A stretch of 64,000 bases of DNA, from NCBI GenBank assembly GCA_948146395.1, contig OX411552.1, positions 2,107,501 through 2,171,500 of the forward strand. The letters are read 5' to 3'. Origin of the DNA: Fragum whitleyi. Lineage: Eukaryota; Mollusca; Bivalvia; Cardiida; Cardiidae. Under the pieces are notes generated by a model. It did no database searches. It was not told the DNA's origin and saw only the letters and a program-made list of their open reading frames with translations. Position 1 is the stretch's first letter. Each line of letters opens with the position of its first letter. Shown piece by piece: positions 23,011 to 33,225 of this stretch. The position numbers and the translations under genes were made by a program.

Positions 23011-23539
23011 ATAGAGGATAATCAATTGGTTATGTCTAATATGAAAATATTTCAAGAGAATACGTTATTAGGCCCTAATAAACGAGTCCAAACGAGGAGT
23101 TTACTTTCACAAACTAGTAACGTATTCGAGTTAAACATTTATTTTTTTTCCAAATCAGACATAAACAGTTAATTCTATTTGTGCCATTCTTTACAACTCT
23201 GTTTTTATTCCTGAAATTATATATTATGTCATTTTCGCCCTCGGCCCTTGCAACTTTCGCATATTTATACTATTTTTTTTTTCTTTTCATGAATTTCTAG
23301 TCGCCATCTTGGATTACTAACTTCTTCTGTGGGCGTTGCTCATATGGGCCTGTGTTACGTTTTCGACGATGTAAACACGGATCCGTCATACTTGGCTTGA
23401 GGACATTTCCATATAACCTGTTCATAGTTTCACATCAAAATCGAGAAAAAATCGATAAAAATTATCAAATTCATAAATTTGCTGTTCAGATGAAAAAAAC
23501 CCTTTAATTAATATTATCATTTTTTTTTTACTTAGTATC

Positions 23540-23542
<3 letters not shown>

Positions 23543-23607
<65 letters not shown>
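23543..23607 (+). repeat. TTA trinucleotide microsatellite
   Basis: About 21 units of ATT/TTA. Confidence 0.95.
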
Positions 23608-23608
<1 letters not shown>

Positions 23609-24065
23609 TATTGTCGTGTAATTCACGAATCTTGTTTTTCATAATCTTTCCACATAATGTCAGAATCCTGCATCGAAAAATTGTATTAATTATATTCATC
23701 AAAATACAGAAATGTGCATGATTTTAACCGCATGACTTAAAAAAAGATATCTTTCGGAAAATTGGTGTGTAAGTAGGCAATCGAAAACCCATCGCTGATT
23801 CTGTTCTTGTCAACGAAGACCATCAAGCTACACGGTCAACCACATTCGTTTCGACAAACAACATATCTTCCTGTATGTGAAACTTGTACAAAAAATAGTC
23901 TAAAGTACGTTTCAAACTACAACTAATTTTTAAGTTCTATTTCATTTCGATTAAACAGTGTACACTTTCCTTGGCAAAATATTTATTCGTTGTTACTGTT
24001 GATGTTGTTTAAACAAACTACAATAAAAACTCTTCTATTTGCGACTCTTGCATAACCAAACTTAC

Positions 24066-24174
24066 CCTTCGGCTCGGCCCCGGCAATCGATACAATGGCA
24101 CAGAACAGGAACATAGTAATTGAAATCTTTCCAACAAGTTTTACATTGAACGAACACTTAGAAAGATCCGACAT
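24066..24174 (-). CDS. Gene A exon 1: start codon and signal peptide
   Basis: This is a minus-strand coding stretch of 109 nt from an ATG at 24174 to the donor GAAGG then GTAAGT, phase 1. It encodes MSDLSKCSFNVKLVGK followed by ISITMFLFCAIVSIAGAEPK. That is a basic n-region, a hydrophobic core and a small-residue cleavage site near AGA, as in a secretory signal peptide. The split codon with the VWA exon makes Asp, giving EPK-D-SLSPVDLLVV. An upstream in-frame TTG is not a likely start. Only 18 bp separate the ATG from the end of a 2 kb mobile element, so the 5' UTR or promoter must lie in the element or be spliced across it. Confidence 0.8.
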
Positions 24175-24192
24175 TATCAAATGCGAAAAACG

Positions 24193-26193
24193 AACAAGAG
24201 GGCCATAGTGGCCCTTAATCGCTCACCTGAGTTTACTGTCTTTTACTTTTTTTTTTTAAAAAAGGCATTTTTTTTAAGATGTTATCCCCTGACCTAGATT
24301 TGGTATTGGCAGACCTATTTCTAAACTCATCCAAAATTTCTTCAAAATAAGCATTGTGACCCAATTTTGACCCTATTTCATACTCGTCTGAGATGTCATG
24401 AAGACAAAAATTGTGACCAAATTTCAGGTTGATTGGACAAAAATTGTGGCCTCTAGAGTGGGTACAAGATTTTCTAAGATTTGACCCCATGACTTTTTTT
24501 TTCACCTTATTTGACCCAATTTTGAACTTGTCAGAGATTACATCAAGACAATCTTTCTGACCAAATTTCAGGTTGATCGGGCCAAAAATGAGGCCACTAA
24601 AGTGGGTACAAGGTTTTTCTAAGATTTGACCCCGTGACCTAGTTTTTGACCCCATTTGACCAAATTTCAAATTTTTCTGAGATTTCATCAAGACAATTAT
24701 TGTGACCAAATTTCAGGTTGATCAGACAAAAAATGTGGCCTCTACAGCGCAAACAAGGTTTTTCTAAGATTTGACCCTGTGACCTAGTTTTTGACCCCAG
24801 TTGACCCAATTTTGAACTCATCTGAGATGTCATTAAGACAAAAATTGTGACCAAATTTCAGGTTGATTGGACAAAAATTGTGGCCTCTAGAGTAGGTATA
24901 AGATTTTCTAAGATTTGACCCCATGACCTTGTTTTTGACCCTAGTTGACCCAAATTTGATCTTGTCAAAAATTACATCAAGACAATTATTGTGACCAAAT
25001 TTCAGGTTGATCAGACATAAAATGTGGCCTCTACAGTGCATACAAGGTTTTTCTGAGATTTGACCCTGTGACCTAGTTTTTGACCCTAGTTGACCTAATT
25101 TCGAACTCGTCAGAGATGTCATGAAGACAAAAAAAGTGACCAAATTTCAGGTTGATTGGACAAAAATTGTGGCCTCTAGAGTGGGTACACGATTTTCTAA
25201 GATTTGACCCCATGACCTTGTTTTTGACCCTAGTTGACCCAAATTTGAACTTGTCAAAAATTACATCAAGACAATTATTCTGACCAAATTTCAGGTTGAT
25301 CAGACAAAAAATGTGGCCTCTACAGTGGGTACAAGGTTTTTCTAAGATTTGACCCCGTGACCTAGATTTTGACCCCAGTTGACCCAATATCAAACTTGTC
25401 CGAGATTTCATCAAGACAATTATTGTGACCAAATTTCAGGTTGATCAGACAAAAAATGTGGCCTCTAGAGTGCATACAAGGTTTTTCTAAGATTTGACCC
25501 CTGTGACCTAGTTTTTGACCTCAGTTGACCCAATTTCGAACTCATCCGAGATTTCATCAAGACAATCATTGTGACCAAATTTCAGGTTGATCTGGCCAAA
25601 AATGTGGCCTCTAGAGTGCATACAAGGTTTTTCTAAGATTTGACCCTGTGACCTAGTTTTTGACCCCAGTTGACCCAATTTCGAACTCGTCCGAGAATTC
25701 ATCAAGACAATCATTGTGACCAAATTTCAGGTTGATCTGGCCAAAAATGTGGCCTCTAGAGTGCATACAAGGTTTTTCTAAGATTTGACCCTGTGACCTA
25801 GTTTTTGACCCCAGTTGACCCAATTTCAAACTCGTCCGAGATTTTATCAAGACAATCATTGTGACCAAATTTCAGGTTGATCTGGCCAAAAATGTGGCCT
25901 CTAGAGTGCATACAAGGTTTTTCTAAGATTTGACCCTGTGACCTAGTTTTTGACCCCAGTTGACCCAATTTCAAACTCGTCCGAGATTTTATCAAGACAA
26001 TCATTGTGACCAAATTTCAGGTTGATCTGGCCAAAAATGTGGCCTCTAGAGTGCATACAAGGCAAATGTTGACGACGGACGTCGCACGACGCACGACGCA
26101 CGTCGCACGACGCACGACGCACGACGGACGACGGACATCCACCTAACCACAATAGCTCACCTTGAGCACTTCGTGCTCAGGTGAGCTAAAAAC
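24193..26193 (+). mobile_element. AACAAGAG element, family H1, full length with 145-bp array
   Basis: The 5' end is AACAAGAG, then hairpin GGGCCATAGTGGCCC (24200-24214) and subterminal GCTCACCTGAG (24221-24231). The core is about 12-13 units; the last four are nearly identical with a period of exactly 145 bp (open-frame starts step 25723, 25868, 26013). Units carry GACCTAGTTTTTGACCCCAG, GTGACCAAATTTCAGGTTGA and TGTGGCCTCTAGAGTG. Then come a CGACGCACGACG tract, the hairpin TGAGCACTTCGTGCTCA and CTCAGGTGAGCTAAAAAC. The subterminal repeats pair as GCTCACCTGAG / CTCAGGTGAGC. The 3' hairpin followed by CTAA resembles a Helitron/Helentron end (family knowledge; the assignment is inference). The predicted repeats of KFGHNDCLDEISDEFEIGS on the minus strand are array translations. 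Confidence 0.9.
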
Positions 26194-26431
26194 AGAATCC
26201 AACTTATTATGTTCGAATCCGCCGGGTAGAGATCCTTTTTGGTGATAATCAAGTATGTAACATGAAATAACCGCCTGACGAAGGTCGTTTTGTATGTCGA
26301 GATTTCGCTAAACGTTTATCAGTCAAGACAAGAATTTATAAATAGCACCAAAAATACCCTAGCATGTCCATACTTTCGTTTTAGCATTCAAATCTCATGA
26401 AGAAACAATGTACAAAAAATGAATTGAAATA

Positions 26432-26849
26432 GGACAAACGTTTGATTCAATGTAAGATAGATATATCCTTCATTGAGTGTTCAAAAAACAAAAGCTATAA
26501 TTTCACTAGTGGCAGAACCGAGTTGCAGATCCAAGGGTGAAATATAACATTTGTTGTTCACGATATAAATATTTATTGATACTCCACGAAAAAATAGATA
26601 ATTATATTTCTTTAATGCTAAATAGGACAAAACGTGGAAACAAGGGGACAATTTTATGGCGCGTCATTTCGCACGTGGTTGCTATGCAATGCTCATGATG
26701 ACGTCACTCATTTGACCTCGCTTAGATAACGTCGGATAGGGTGAAATAAAGAAAGAGGTGTGTTAGTTTTGGGTAGTTTAACTGGTTAGGCGGCGAGTTT
26801 ATCAAATGAATATACCGTCATTTCTCAATAATCCAACAGAAAGCATTAA
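26432..26849. repeat. Foldback MITE, family F3, copy b
   Basis: Same order as copy c: a palindromic head around TTTCACTAGTGGCAG, a 'GCGCGTCATTTCGCACGTGG' block, TGACGTCA at 26699, and an ACCGTCATTTCTCAATAATC tail ending GCATTAA. Its end is split by the TTAA MITE at 26850: the terminal GCATTAAAGAAA of the family continues at 27070. Confidence 0.8.
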
Positions 26850-27069
26850 CCCTTTTCTGTTTTACAAAATTTTGACCTGTCCAAATTCAAAGGTTTTGCA
26901 GACGAAAATTAAAAGTGGGTTTAATTTGAAAAATAACCATTCAGTAGGGTAGAAAATAGTGTGGAAAAAGAAGAAAATGCTTGTCAGAAGCAATTTCTTC
27001 TTTTTTCACAATGTTTTCTCAATCATAAAATCACAGGCACGTAAAAAGTAGGGATTAAACAACAAAGGG
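26850..27069. mobile_element. TTAA-flanked 220-bp MITE with CCCTTT ends, copy a
   Basis: TTAA at 26846-26849 and 27070-27073 flank ends CCCTTTTCTG and CAAAGGG. Copy b (44296-44516) is nearly identical. The CCC/GGG termini with TTAA duplication fit a piggyBac-type non-autonomous element. The interior holds a hairpin GCTTGTCAGAAGC. It interrupts the end of F3 copy b. Confidence 0.85.
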
Positions 27070-27129
27070 TTAAAGAAAGAGGTTAATTTCTAATACATTT
27101 CGAAAAAAAGATAGATCTATTTCTAGTGA

Positions 27130-27351
27130 ACTCTCGTCTGAGATTACAAAGCATACGTTTAGGTGCCATTTCTTTTGTTCTATAGGCCTGTACGAAGCGT
27201 TAACGTGTTTATTGATGTTCTCAGCTCGGGACTGAAAGCATATGTATCGTTTAACATTATAATTATGACAGGAAAGAACACAAGTTCGCATCTCTTTTGT
27301 GCTGTGGATACGACGTTTTGTCCTTTGTCCCAACTCATATTCATTTTGTAA
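27130..27351 (-). CDS. Doubtful open frame, possible late exon of gene B
   Basis: On the minus strand a TTTATGCCAG acceptor opens a phase-1 frame (CA ATT TTC), compatible with gene B exon 6. The frame runs IFETNCLQNEYELGQRTKRR and on to a stop at 27070 that overlaps the TTAA target site of the adjacent MITE. It is basic and cysteine-containing, with no recognised domain. The end given here is arbitrary, near the last stretch resembling unique sequence. There is no paralogue to compare, so it may be chance. Confidence 0.2.
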
Positions 27352-27644
27352 ACAGTTGGTTTCGAAAATTGCTGGCATAAACAAAGCTGAATTTCTCTGG
27401 TTATGATTTTTTGTTATATTTTCGATTAATTCCATGAAGGGTTTCCCCTTACCATCTTGTCGAGCTTACTTTGTTCTCCTAGTGTTCTCGAAATTGCATA
27501 TTAGTGCTCTCGTGTTCTCCGAGTCTTCTCTGTTAGAGATATTTGTACTTCATACGACAAAAAGTTTAGTTTATACTTATTCATTTTAGTTTGATTGCGA
27601 CGGAAGCATTTATAAGCTTATAGAGTCGCCCTTGAACACTCAAT

Positions 27645-27832
27645 CCTGATGTTTTCGCGTCCCTGAGAGAGGCAGCGGTTTAAACCCATTGCCAAACAAT
27701 TATACATCTGGGAGAACTAGGGCTGGCTATTAAGTGATTTGCCCATTAACACACTCCGGCGACGGTGAGGCTCGGACCTCCAGGTCACGGGTCGGAGGTA
27801 TTTAACAGTAGGCCACCGAGACAGTCAAAAAG
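27645..27832 (-). repeat. tRNA-derived SINE, minus orientation
   Basis: Read on the minus strand it begins CTGTCTCGGTGGCCTACTGT (A-box-like) and has GAGGTCCGAGCCTCACCGTC (B-box-like). A body follows with CAGCCCTAGTTCTCCCAGAT and GGTTTAAACC. Not a functional tRNA. Confidence 0.6.
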
Positions 27833-28021
27833 TCTCAAAAGGCAATTGTTAGTACCGTTACAACCTTTTCAAAAATATATTGATTCCGACAAACCCTTTT
27901 CCGTCAGACCTGATAAAAAATATAAAAAAATCTTTATTGAAATAACAGGCTTGATCTTAAACACTAATATAAACGACGAATAGGTTAGTATCTACAGCTT
28001 GAACAAAGCTGAAGAAACGAG

Positions 28022-29096
28022 GTTAAAGGTTAGTGTAAAGTGTTTGAGACCCAATTTTAAAACACTTCATTTGCCAAGAAAAAGCAGTATGTCCAGGTAT
28101 ATTATATATCAAAATGAAGCTATTCATGAGCATAAGCAGTTAAGTAACACAAGACTACCATAGCTATAGCGGTATAGCCAAAACATTGTGGAAAAGGGTC
28201 ATTCAGTACAGAACAAGCAACTGCAAGACTGTTGGATGAAATTGGCCAATATTTGAGCAAAATACCGACTAAAGTACTACCCAGGTACTACTACAAACGT
28301 TGGTGTAAAACTCGAGCCCAAAATGTAGTTATGCCAGCAATTTATTTTGACTTATTTTTAAACACACATGTCACGTATGCCATTCTAATTTTGTAAAGGT
28401 GTAGATTTTTGTAAGGTATAGACCTACAATTTCAAGTGAGTGATCAAAGATCAATTTTACATTGAAAATGATAGGAGATAACGGTTTCTCAGACCTCACT
28501 CTTTCTTGCGGAACTATACGGTGGGTTATCACAACATAAATGGACAATAATAGTTTATATACCTGTAAGGTTGTTTAGCAATATACCAATTTCTATTTAA
28601 CTGAATGATAAATATATAGTAATTTATTATAGATAAATGAATTAAAAACTATAATTTGAAATAAATCACAGAAAATATTTCACAATATCATGGTGTGCTG
28701 TTGAGCCATACCTAACATCTATTTTGAAAACAGACCAAACCGGTTTGACATGTATGTTGAAAAAATGAATGGAAATTGATTGTTTCAAAAGAGACTTTTG
28801 AGACCGAGTTTTATATCTTCAATTGTAGAAGTACCTGGGTCGTACTTTAGACTGTACTGTATTAAAATTTGAGCCAATTTTATCCAACCGTCATGCAGTT
28901 GCCTGTTCTCTACGAAATGACCCTTTTCCACAATGTTTTGGCTTTACTGCTATAGCTATGGCGGTCTTATGTTGCTCAACTGCTTGTGCTCAAAAATAGC
29001 TTCATTTTGATACATAATATACCCGGACATACTGCTTTTCGTTGGCTTACTAAGCGCCCTTAAAAATGGGTCTCAAACACTTTACATGAACCTTAA
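28022..29096. mobile_element. 1.07 kb element with terminal inverted repeats of about 300 bp
   Basis: The left arm (28022-28320) and right arm (28795-29096) are reverse complements over most of their length. Examples: GTAAAGTGTTTGAGACCCA against TGGGTCTCAAACACTTTAC; CAAAACATTGTGGAAAAGGG against CCCTTTTCCACAATGTTTTG; AGCAGTATGTCC against GGACATACTGCT. The centre holds a 102-bp repeat (28417-28518). No transposase is visible. Confidence 0.8.
28417..28518 (+). repeat. Conserved 102-bp repeat, copy 1
   Basis: It runs from TATAGACCTACAATTTCAAG to CTTTCTTGCGGAACTATA. Copy 2 (36500-36601) differs at about 2 of 102 positions and copy 3 (56669-56770) at a handful. The ends TATAG and CTATA are inverted. 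No open frame; the family is unnamed to me. Confidence 0.85.
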
Positions 29097-29303
29097 GAAT
29101 TAAATAGACTGTTTACTACTTGTATCGATAAACATATCATAAGTTCGAACATCAAAAATCGTGGTTAATCCCGATTACACCCACATCCGCATGCCTTAAA
29201 AGATAACGATTAATGCTGGTAAGGACCATATTCCCGTGCGTCATCATTTTACACGAGACTAGTCAGCTTTTCCTTCTTATTCGCTGGTTGTCACCGGCTT
29301 AAA

Positions 29304-29507
29304 ATATGGGCCAACTTATTTCTGACCCTGGGCGGGTACTGTTGTCCGCAACATCAGAGTATTTCTTAAAAAACGGGCTACCAGCTCTAGACTGGTACAC
29401 ATATCGACTATCAGAATAGCCTAGAACAGGCTATTCTGATATTCGACAGTGAAACCAGTCTACACCCGACCCGAAAGCGGGCCAGAAATAAGTTGGCCCT
29501 ATATCTC
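29304..29507. repeat. Foldback element of about 200 bp
   Basis: The outer arms are GGCCAACTTATTTCTG and CAGAAATAAGTTGGCC. The middle arms are AGACTGGT and ACCAGTCT. The inner arms are ATCAGAATAGCCT and AGGCTATTCTGAT around GAAC. This nested palindrome would fold into a long hairpin. Confidence 0.85.
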
Positions 29508-29570
29508 CAGACGAAAACGGTCTCGCCAAAAGATCGCTACAGATGTAAAGTTTCTGTTGATGAAAATGTG

Positions 29571-29826
29571 ACTAGTCATGCGGAAAAGGACCATCTAAAA
29601 ACACCTTCAAAAGTTTATATGGTAAAAGGTTGATCCCAGTTCATTCCAACCAAAGATCGAATTTGAAAAGTTTTTGTGGGGTACAGAGGTTGATTTCTCT
29701 ATATTCAGAAAATCAGCCAAGAGCTAAAAGGTTCGACCCTTGTCAAACTGCGCAGCCAGCGCAATCTAATATGGTCAACACTTTCTGCGCAACCAAGATG
29801 GCCTTTTTTCGCCAGTCTGGGTCACA
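29571..29826. repeat. MITE with GGGACCATCT arms, copy b
   Basis: Diverged copy with left CGGAAAAGGACCATCT and right AAGATGGCCTTTTTTCGCC; the interior has 'AACTGCGCAGCCAGCGCA'. Confidence 0.75.
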
Positions 29827-30062
29827 AATATGTGAATCTTCATATTCTTTTAACTCTTAGCATACTGAATATGAATTCTGTTAAAAACAGATTGGCAATG
29901 TTTGGGACATTTAAATCAATCCAACTTAAGATTTTCCAACAATAAGCTAGCAGTGTATCCTTAAAAAGACTGCATGTCTTTACAGGCTGATCCTAGCCTT
30001 AGCTGCCTTCCAAAGCATAATATACAGCAGGAATGTTTCCTTAACAGCATAGGAAGTCTAAA

Positions 30063-30218
30063 GGTAGTGGACCCGTAATAGATCCGCAATATTTACGAAG
30101 TAATCAACTTTGAAAGTGTTAACCGAGGTTTCCTAATGATTTTCATTAGGAAACCTCGGTCAACAGTGCGAAAGATTATGAGTTCCGAAATGTTGCGGAA
30201 TAATTACGGTTTCACTAC
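30063..30218. mobile_element. GGTAGTGG palindromic MITE, copy a
   Basis: The left end GGTAGTGGACCCGTAATAG and the central palindrome CCGAGGTTTCCTAATGATTT / CATTAGGAAACCTCGG match the copies at 40251, 41659, 53599 and 60494. The right end is decayed (GGTTTCACTAC). The flank is CTAA rather than TTAA. Confidence 0.8.
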
Positions 30219-30469
30219 ATTTATGTTTAAGTGGCCCATCGTTCTATCGTTTTCATGTCAATGTCAAACGCATGATTTATATCTAGGAATTTTGGCTAAA
30301 AAAAATAAACTAAGTGTATTATCCATGATAAATGCCCTGGCAGGGCGGAGCCTAAGTAACGGGTCGTTGCACTTAAGGTTAGGGTAAATCAGTTGCTATC
30401 TAAAATAACCTACTTCTAAAGAGAGTCGACATAAATAACTCGAGACCTTAAATCGTGGATTGGTAACCA

Positions 30470-30516
30470 AATCCTCGTAACTTCAGCTTAATCAAGCTGA
30501 AGTTACGAGGCCTTGG
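30470..30516. repeat. Perfect hairpin CCTCGTAACTTCAGCTT...
   Basis: The arms CTCGTAACTTCAGCTT and AAGCTGAAGTTACGAG flank AATC. Related to the hairpins at 19763 and 33705. Confidence 0.75.
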
Positions 30517-31502
30517 TAGCCAAACGAAGAAATGTGTTCACTCTCTCAAAGCACGTCAATCCTTTAGGTTTTAGGATAGAGTTATTTGCACGCGTTAACG
30601 ACGATTACCGACTAAAATTTGAAAGAACCCAAACTATTGAAATGTAAACTCGCCAATTTACGTCACGGTAAAGCCCCGCCCTGCAAGTTCATTTATTACG
30701 CAGAATAATAATGGGAAATGCTTCTGAATACACAACGCAATATATCCTTTCACAGCAAATTTATTCATGATTAAAATCTTTTTTACAAAATAAATGAGTC
30801 TTAATCTGGTAAAATGTGCCAATTTGAATATAAACAAATCAGAAGCTGAAATCCTCACGACTATCGTTTGAATATAAATAAATTCAAGGCTACATGCGTC
30901 AAATAACCTCAAAACCCTCAAATATTCTATTCTAAGCAGTAGGTATGAGGTTTTAATAGCCGGTCGACGATTTGATTTTAGATTATTAACAGATAGCACC
31001 ACCATAAAAACCACAATATGGAAATATCGTCTGCTCAATCTAATCATGAAGAGTGAAGTAATATGTTGACCTTGGACAATCTGCATCCTTTATGCCAAAT
31101 ATTTTCGTCTTTGGATGAACTGAATATTAAACTTAAGCAGTAGTTATTTTGAATTATCTTCTCATTTTATATTCCTTGTCATTTATTTTCCAAACTAACA
31201 GATTTCGAATATCTCAGACGATCTGATATGTCGGAGGTCATTCGTCAATCATCGCGAGCAATCGGGAACCCTCGGAGATTCTACGGAATAGACCTCGGGA
31301 GAAATAAGGATACAGACATGAAAGCGCGTCATTTGGAACGTGGGTTTACATGACTTCACAATATTATAATTTCATAAAAGAACGCAGTGATTTACTGCGT
31401 TTTGTCATCAAATTATAATACGCCAAACAGATCCCCCTATGTTATCTGAATAAATAAATAAAATTTGTTTTTCTTTAAGCGATTTGACCAAAGTACTACC
31501 TT

Positions 31503-32411
31503 AACAAGAGCACCGCCTACGGGTGCCTACGCTCGGCTGTAAGTGCTGGATGGTAAAAAAACTAATGAATGGTGAAAAAAACTAAGTAGAAAAAGGGGCA
31601 TAATTTGCAGAAAATGCTTCTAAAGTTATCCCCCTTGATAGAAATGGTTGCTCTTTTGATGGTGAATATGTGTGCCAAGTTTCAAGTGAATGCCTTCAGT
31701 AGAACCAGAGATATCACAAAAAGGTTAAAATTTTTGCATTTTTGGGGGCTTTTTTTTCACAAATTTGACCTTAAAATGACCTTGACCTTGACTGATGACT
31801 TTGAACTTGGTACTTACAAAAAGTGCTTGTCACAGACAATCATCATGTGAAATATGAAGACCCTATCACTTACCATTGAAAAGTAATCGCAATATGTCAA
31901 AGTTTTTGCATTTTTTTCACAAGTTTGACCTTGAAAAATGACCTTGACCTTGACTGATGACCTTGATCTTGGTACCAACAGAAAGTGCCTGTCACAGACA
32001 ATCATCATGTGAAATATGAAGACCCTATCACTTTCCATTGAAAAGTAATCGCAATATGTCAAAGTTTTTGCATTTTTTTCACAAGTTTGACCTTGAAAAA
32101 TGACCTTGACCTTGACTGATGACCTTGATCTTGGTACCAACAGAAAGTGCCTGTCACAGACAATCATCATGTGAAATACGAAGACCCTATCACATACCAT
32201 TCAAAAGTTATGGCAAAATGTCAAAGATTTTGCATTTTTTCACAAGTTTGACCTTGAAAAATGACCTTGACCTTGAATGATGACCTTGAACTTGGTACCA
32301 ACAGAAAGGCCTTGCCACAGGCAATCATCATGTGGAATATGAAAGCCCTATCACTTACCATTCAAAAGTTATTACAAAATGTCAAAGTTTTTGCACGACG
32401 ACGACGACAAC

Positions 32412-32443
<32 letters not shown>

Positions 32444-32498
32444 CGACACCAAGGCTATAGCAATACCTCGGGTTTTCTTCGAAAACAGCCGAGCTAAA
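31503..32498 (+). mobile_element. AACAAGAG element, family H2, full length with 162-bp array
   Basis: The 5' end is AACAAGAG, hairpin GCACCGCCTACGGGTGC, subterminal GCTCGGCTGT (31531-31540). The core is four to five units stepping 162, 162 and 161 bp (AATATGTCAA at 31891 and 32053, AAAATGTCAA at 32215 and 32376), rich in TGACCTTGACCTTGACTGAT. Then come a CGACGACGA tract, the hairpin CTCGGGTTTTCTTCGAAAAC with AGCCGAG, and GAGCTAAAAA. Subterminal ACAGCCGAGC (32485-32494) is the exact reverse complement of the 5' one. The architecture matches family H1, yet the hairpins and subterminal repeats differ. Confidence 0.9.
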
Positions 32499-33104
32499 AA
32501 TGACGTAAATAATCACAACAGTTGTAAACGTCCGAGGTACTTTCGAATTTACGTAAATATCCGAGCGACGTATGAATGATAATGCCGATGTTGTACGACG
32601 TCGTCGTTCTTGGTAGTAAGACACATTTTATCAGACCGTACTCAACCAAACTTATAAAACCAGTTCTCAGAAAATACAATTAACTACATGTACACAATGG
32701 TCTTATATCGCTCAGCGGAGTCTCCTTGACTCTTATGAATAAGATTTAATTAGCAGTTCGTATCCACTAGGATATGCTTTGTACACAATTCTTATGTCCT
32801 AGGTGTGAGGGTGGTTTCATAGATGATTATCATTAAATATTTCCTCCTTTGACTCTATGTATAATGAGATGCGCCCGGGTGGACCCCAAATATGACCTTC
32901 GTCGTATGATATGAAAGAAATTTATATCTAAATGAAGATGATGCAACATACTATACCAAATGTGAACGATGTACGCCTCCTTGTTTAAGAAAAGATTTCA
33001 TATTTAAAATGTTGTTTTGGGATGAGGTGATGTTTAAAGATTTCTCGTTTTTAGTTACCGATGTAATCAGACTTAAGTAGAGCTACACCCGAAGAAAATT
33101 CTGT

Positions 33105-33225
33105 CTTGTCTCATCATGATTGGCCCACTGGTTTAGGTGGAGAAGACATTATTGTTGGTTTACGACGGACATTGGACGTTCACATAGTTCACCTTGAACA
33201 ATTCGTGCCCAGGTCAAATAAGAAA
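33105..33225 (+). repeat. Decayed 3' end of a family H1 element
   Basis: A ATTGGCCCACTGGTTTAGG unit, a CGACGGACATTGGACG tract and TTCACCTTGAACAATTCGTG then CCCAGG follow the order of the intact 3' ends, with mutations. Confidence 0.6.

Larger units (their letters stand above)
12206..24065 (-). other. Gene A intron 1 (11.9 kb)
   Basis: This phase-1 intron separates the signal-peptide exon from the VWA exon; gene B's is 11.2 kb. It carries MITEs, one clear SINE and one SINE-like fragment, array elements and microsatellites, listed separately. Stretches without anything recognised are 12610-12980, 13860-14100, 15500-17790 apart from an AT-rich ATTT repeat at 16965-16996 and a GA-rich run at 15660-15740, 18050-19080, 21200-22150 and 23110-23520. 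No supported exon was found in any of them. Confidence 0.6.

Noticed and set aside
24233..26152. Series of minus-strand open frames with repeated peptides such as KFGHNDCLDEISDEFEIGS
   Set aside because: They step exactly with the 145-bp DNA array and are translations of it; the unit happens to lack stops in one frame.
24193..26193. CRISPR array
   Set aside because: Repeats are contiguous 145-bp units without unique spacers, in a spliced eukaryotic context.
27070..27435. 121-residue minus-strand frame as an independent gene
   Set aside because: Its stop lies in the TTAA target site of a MITE, there is no start context or recognised domain, and no paralogue; kept only as a low-confidence exon candidate.
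31814..32200. 128-residue repeat protein with CDRHFLLVPRSRSSVKVK units
   Set aside because: Antisense translation of the 162-bp DNA array in the H2 element.
31503..32498. Assignment of the 162-bp array to the bivalve BIV160 satellite or pearl elements
   Set aside because: The period is similar, but I cannot compare sequences here; a search would be needed, so I left the family unnamed.
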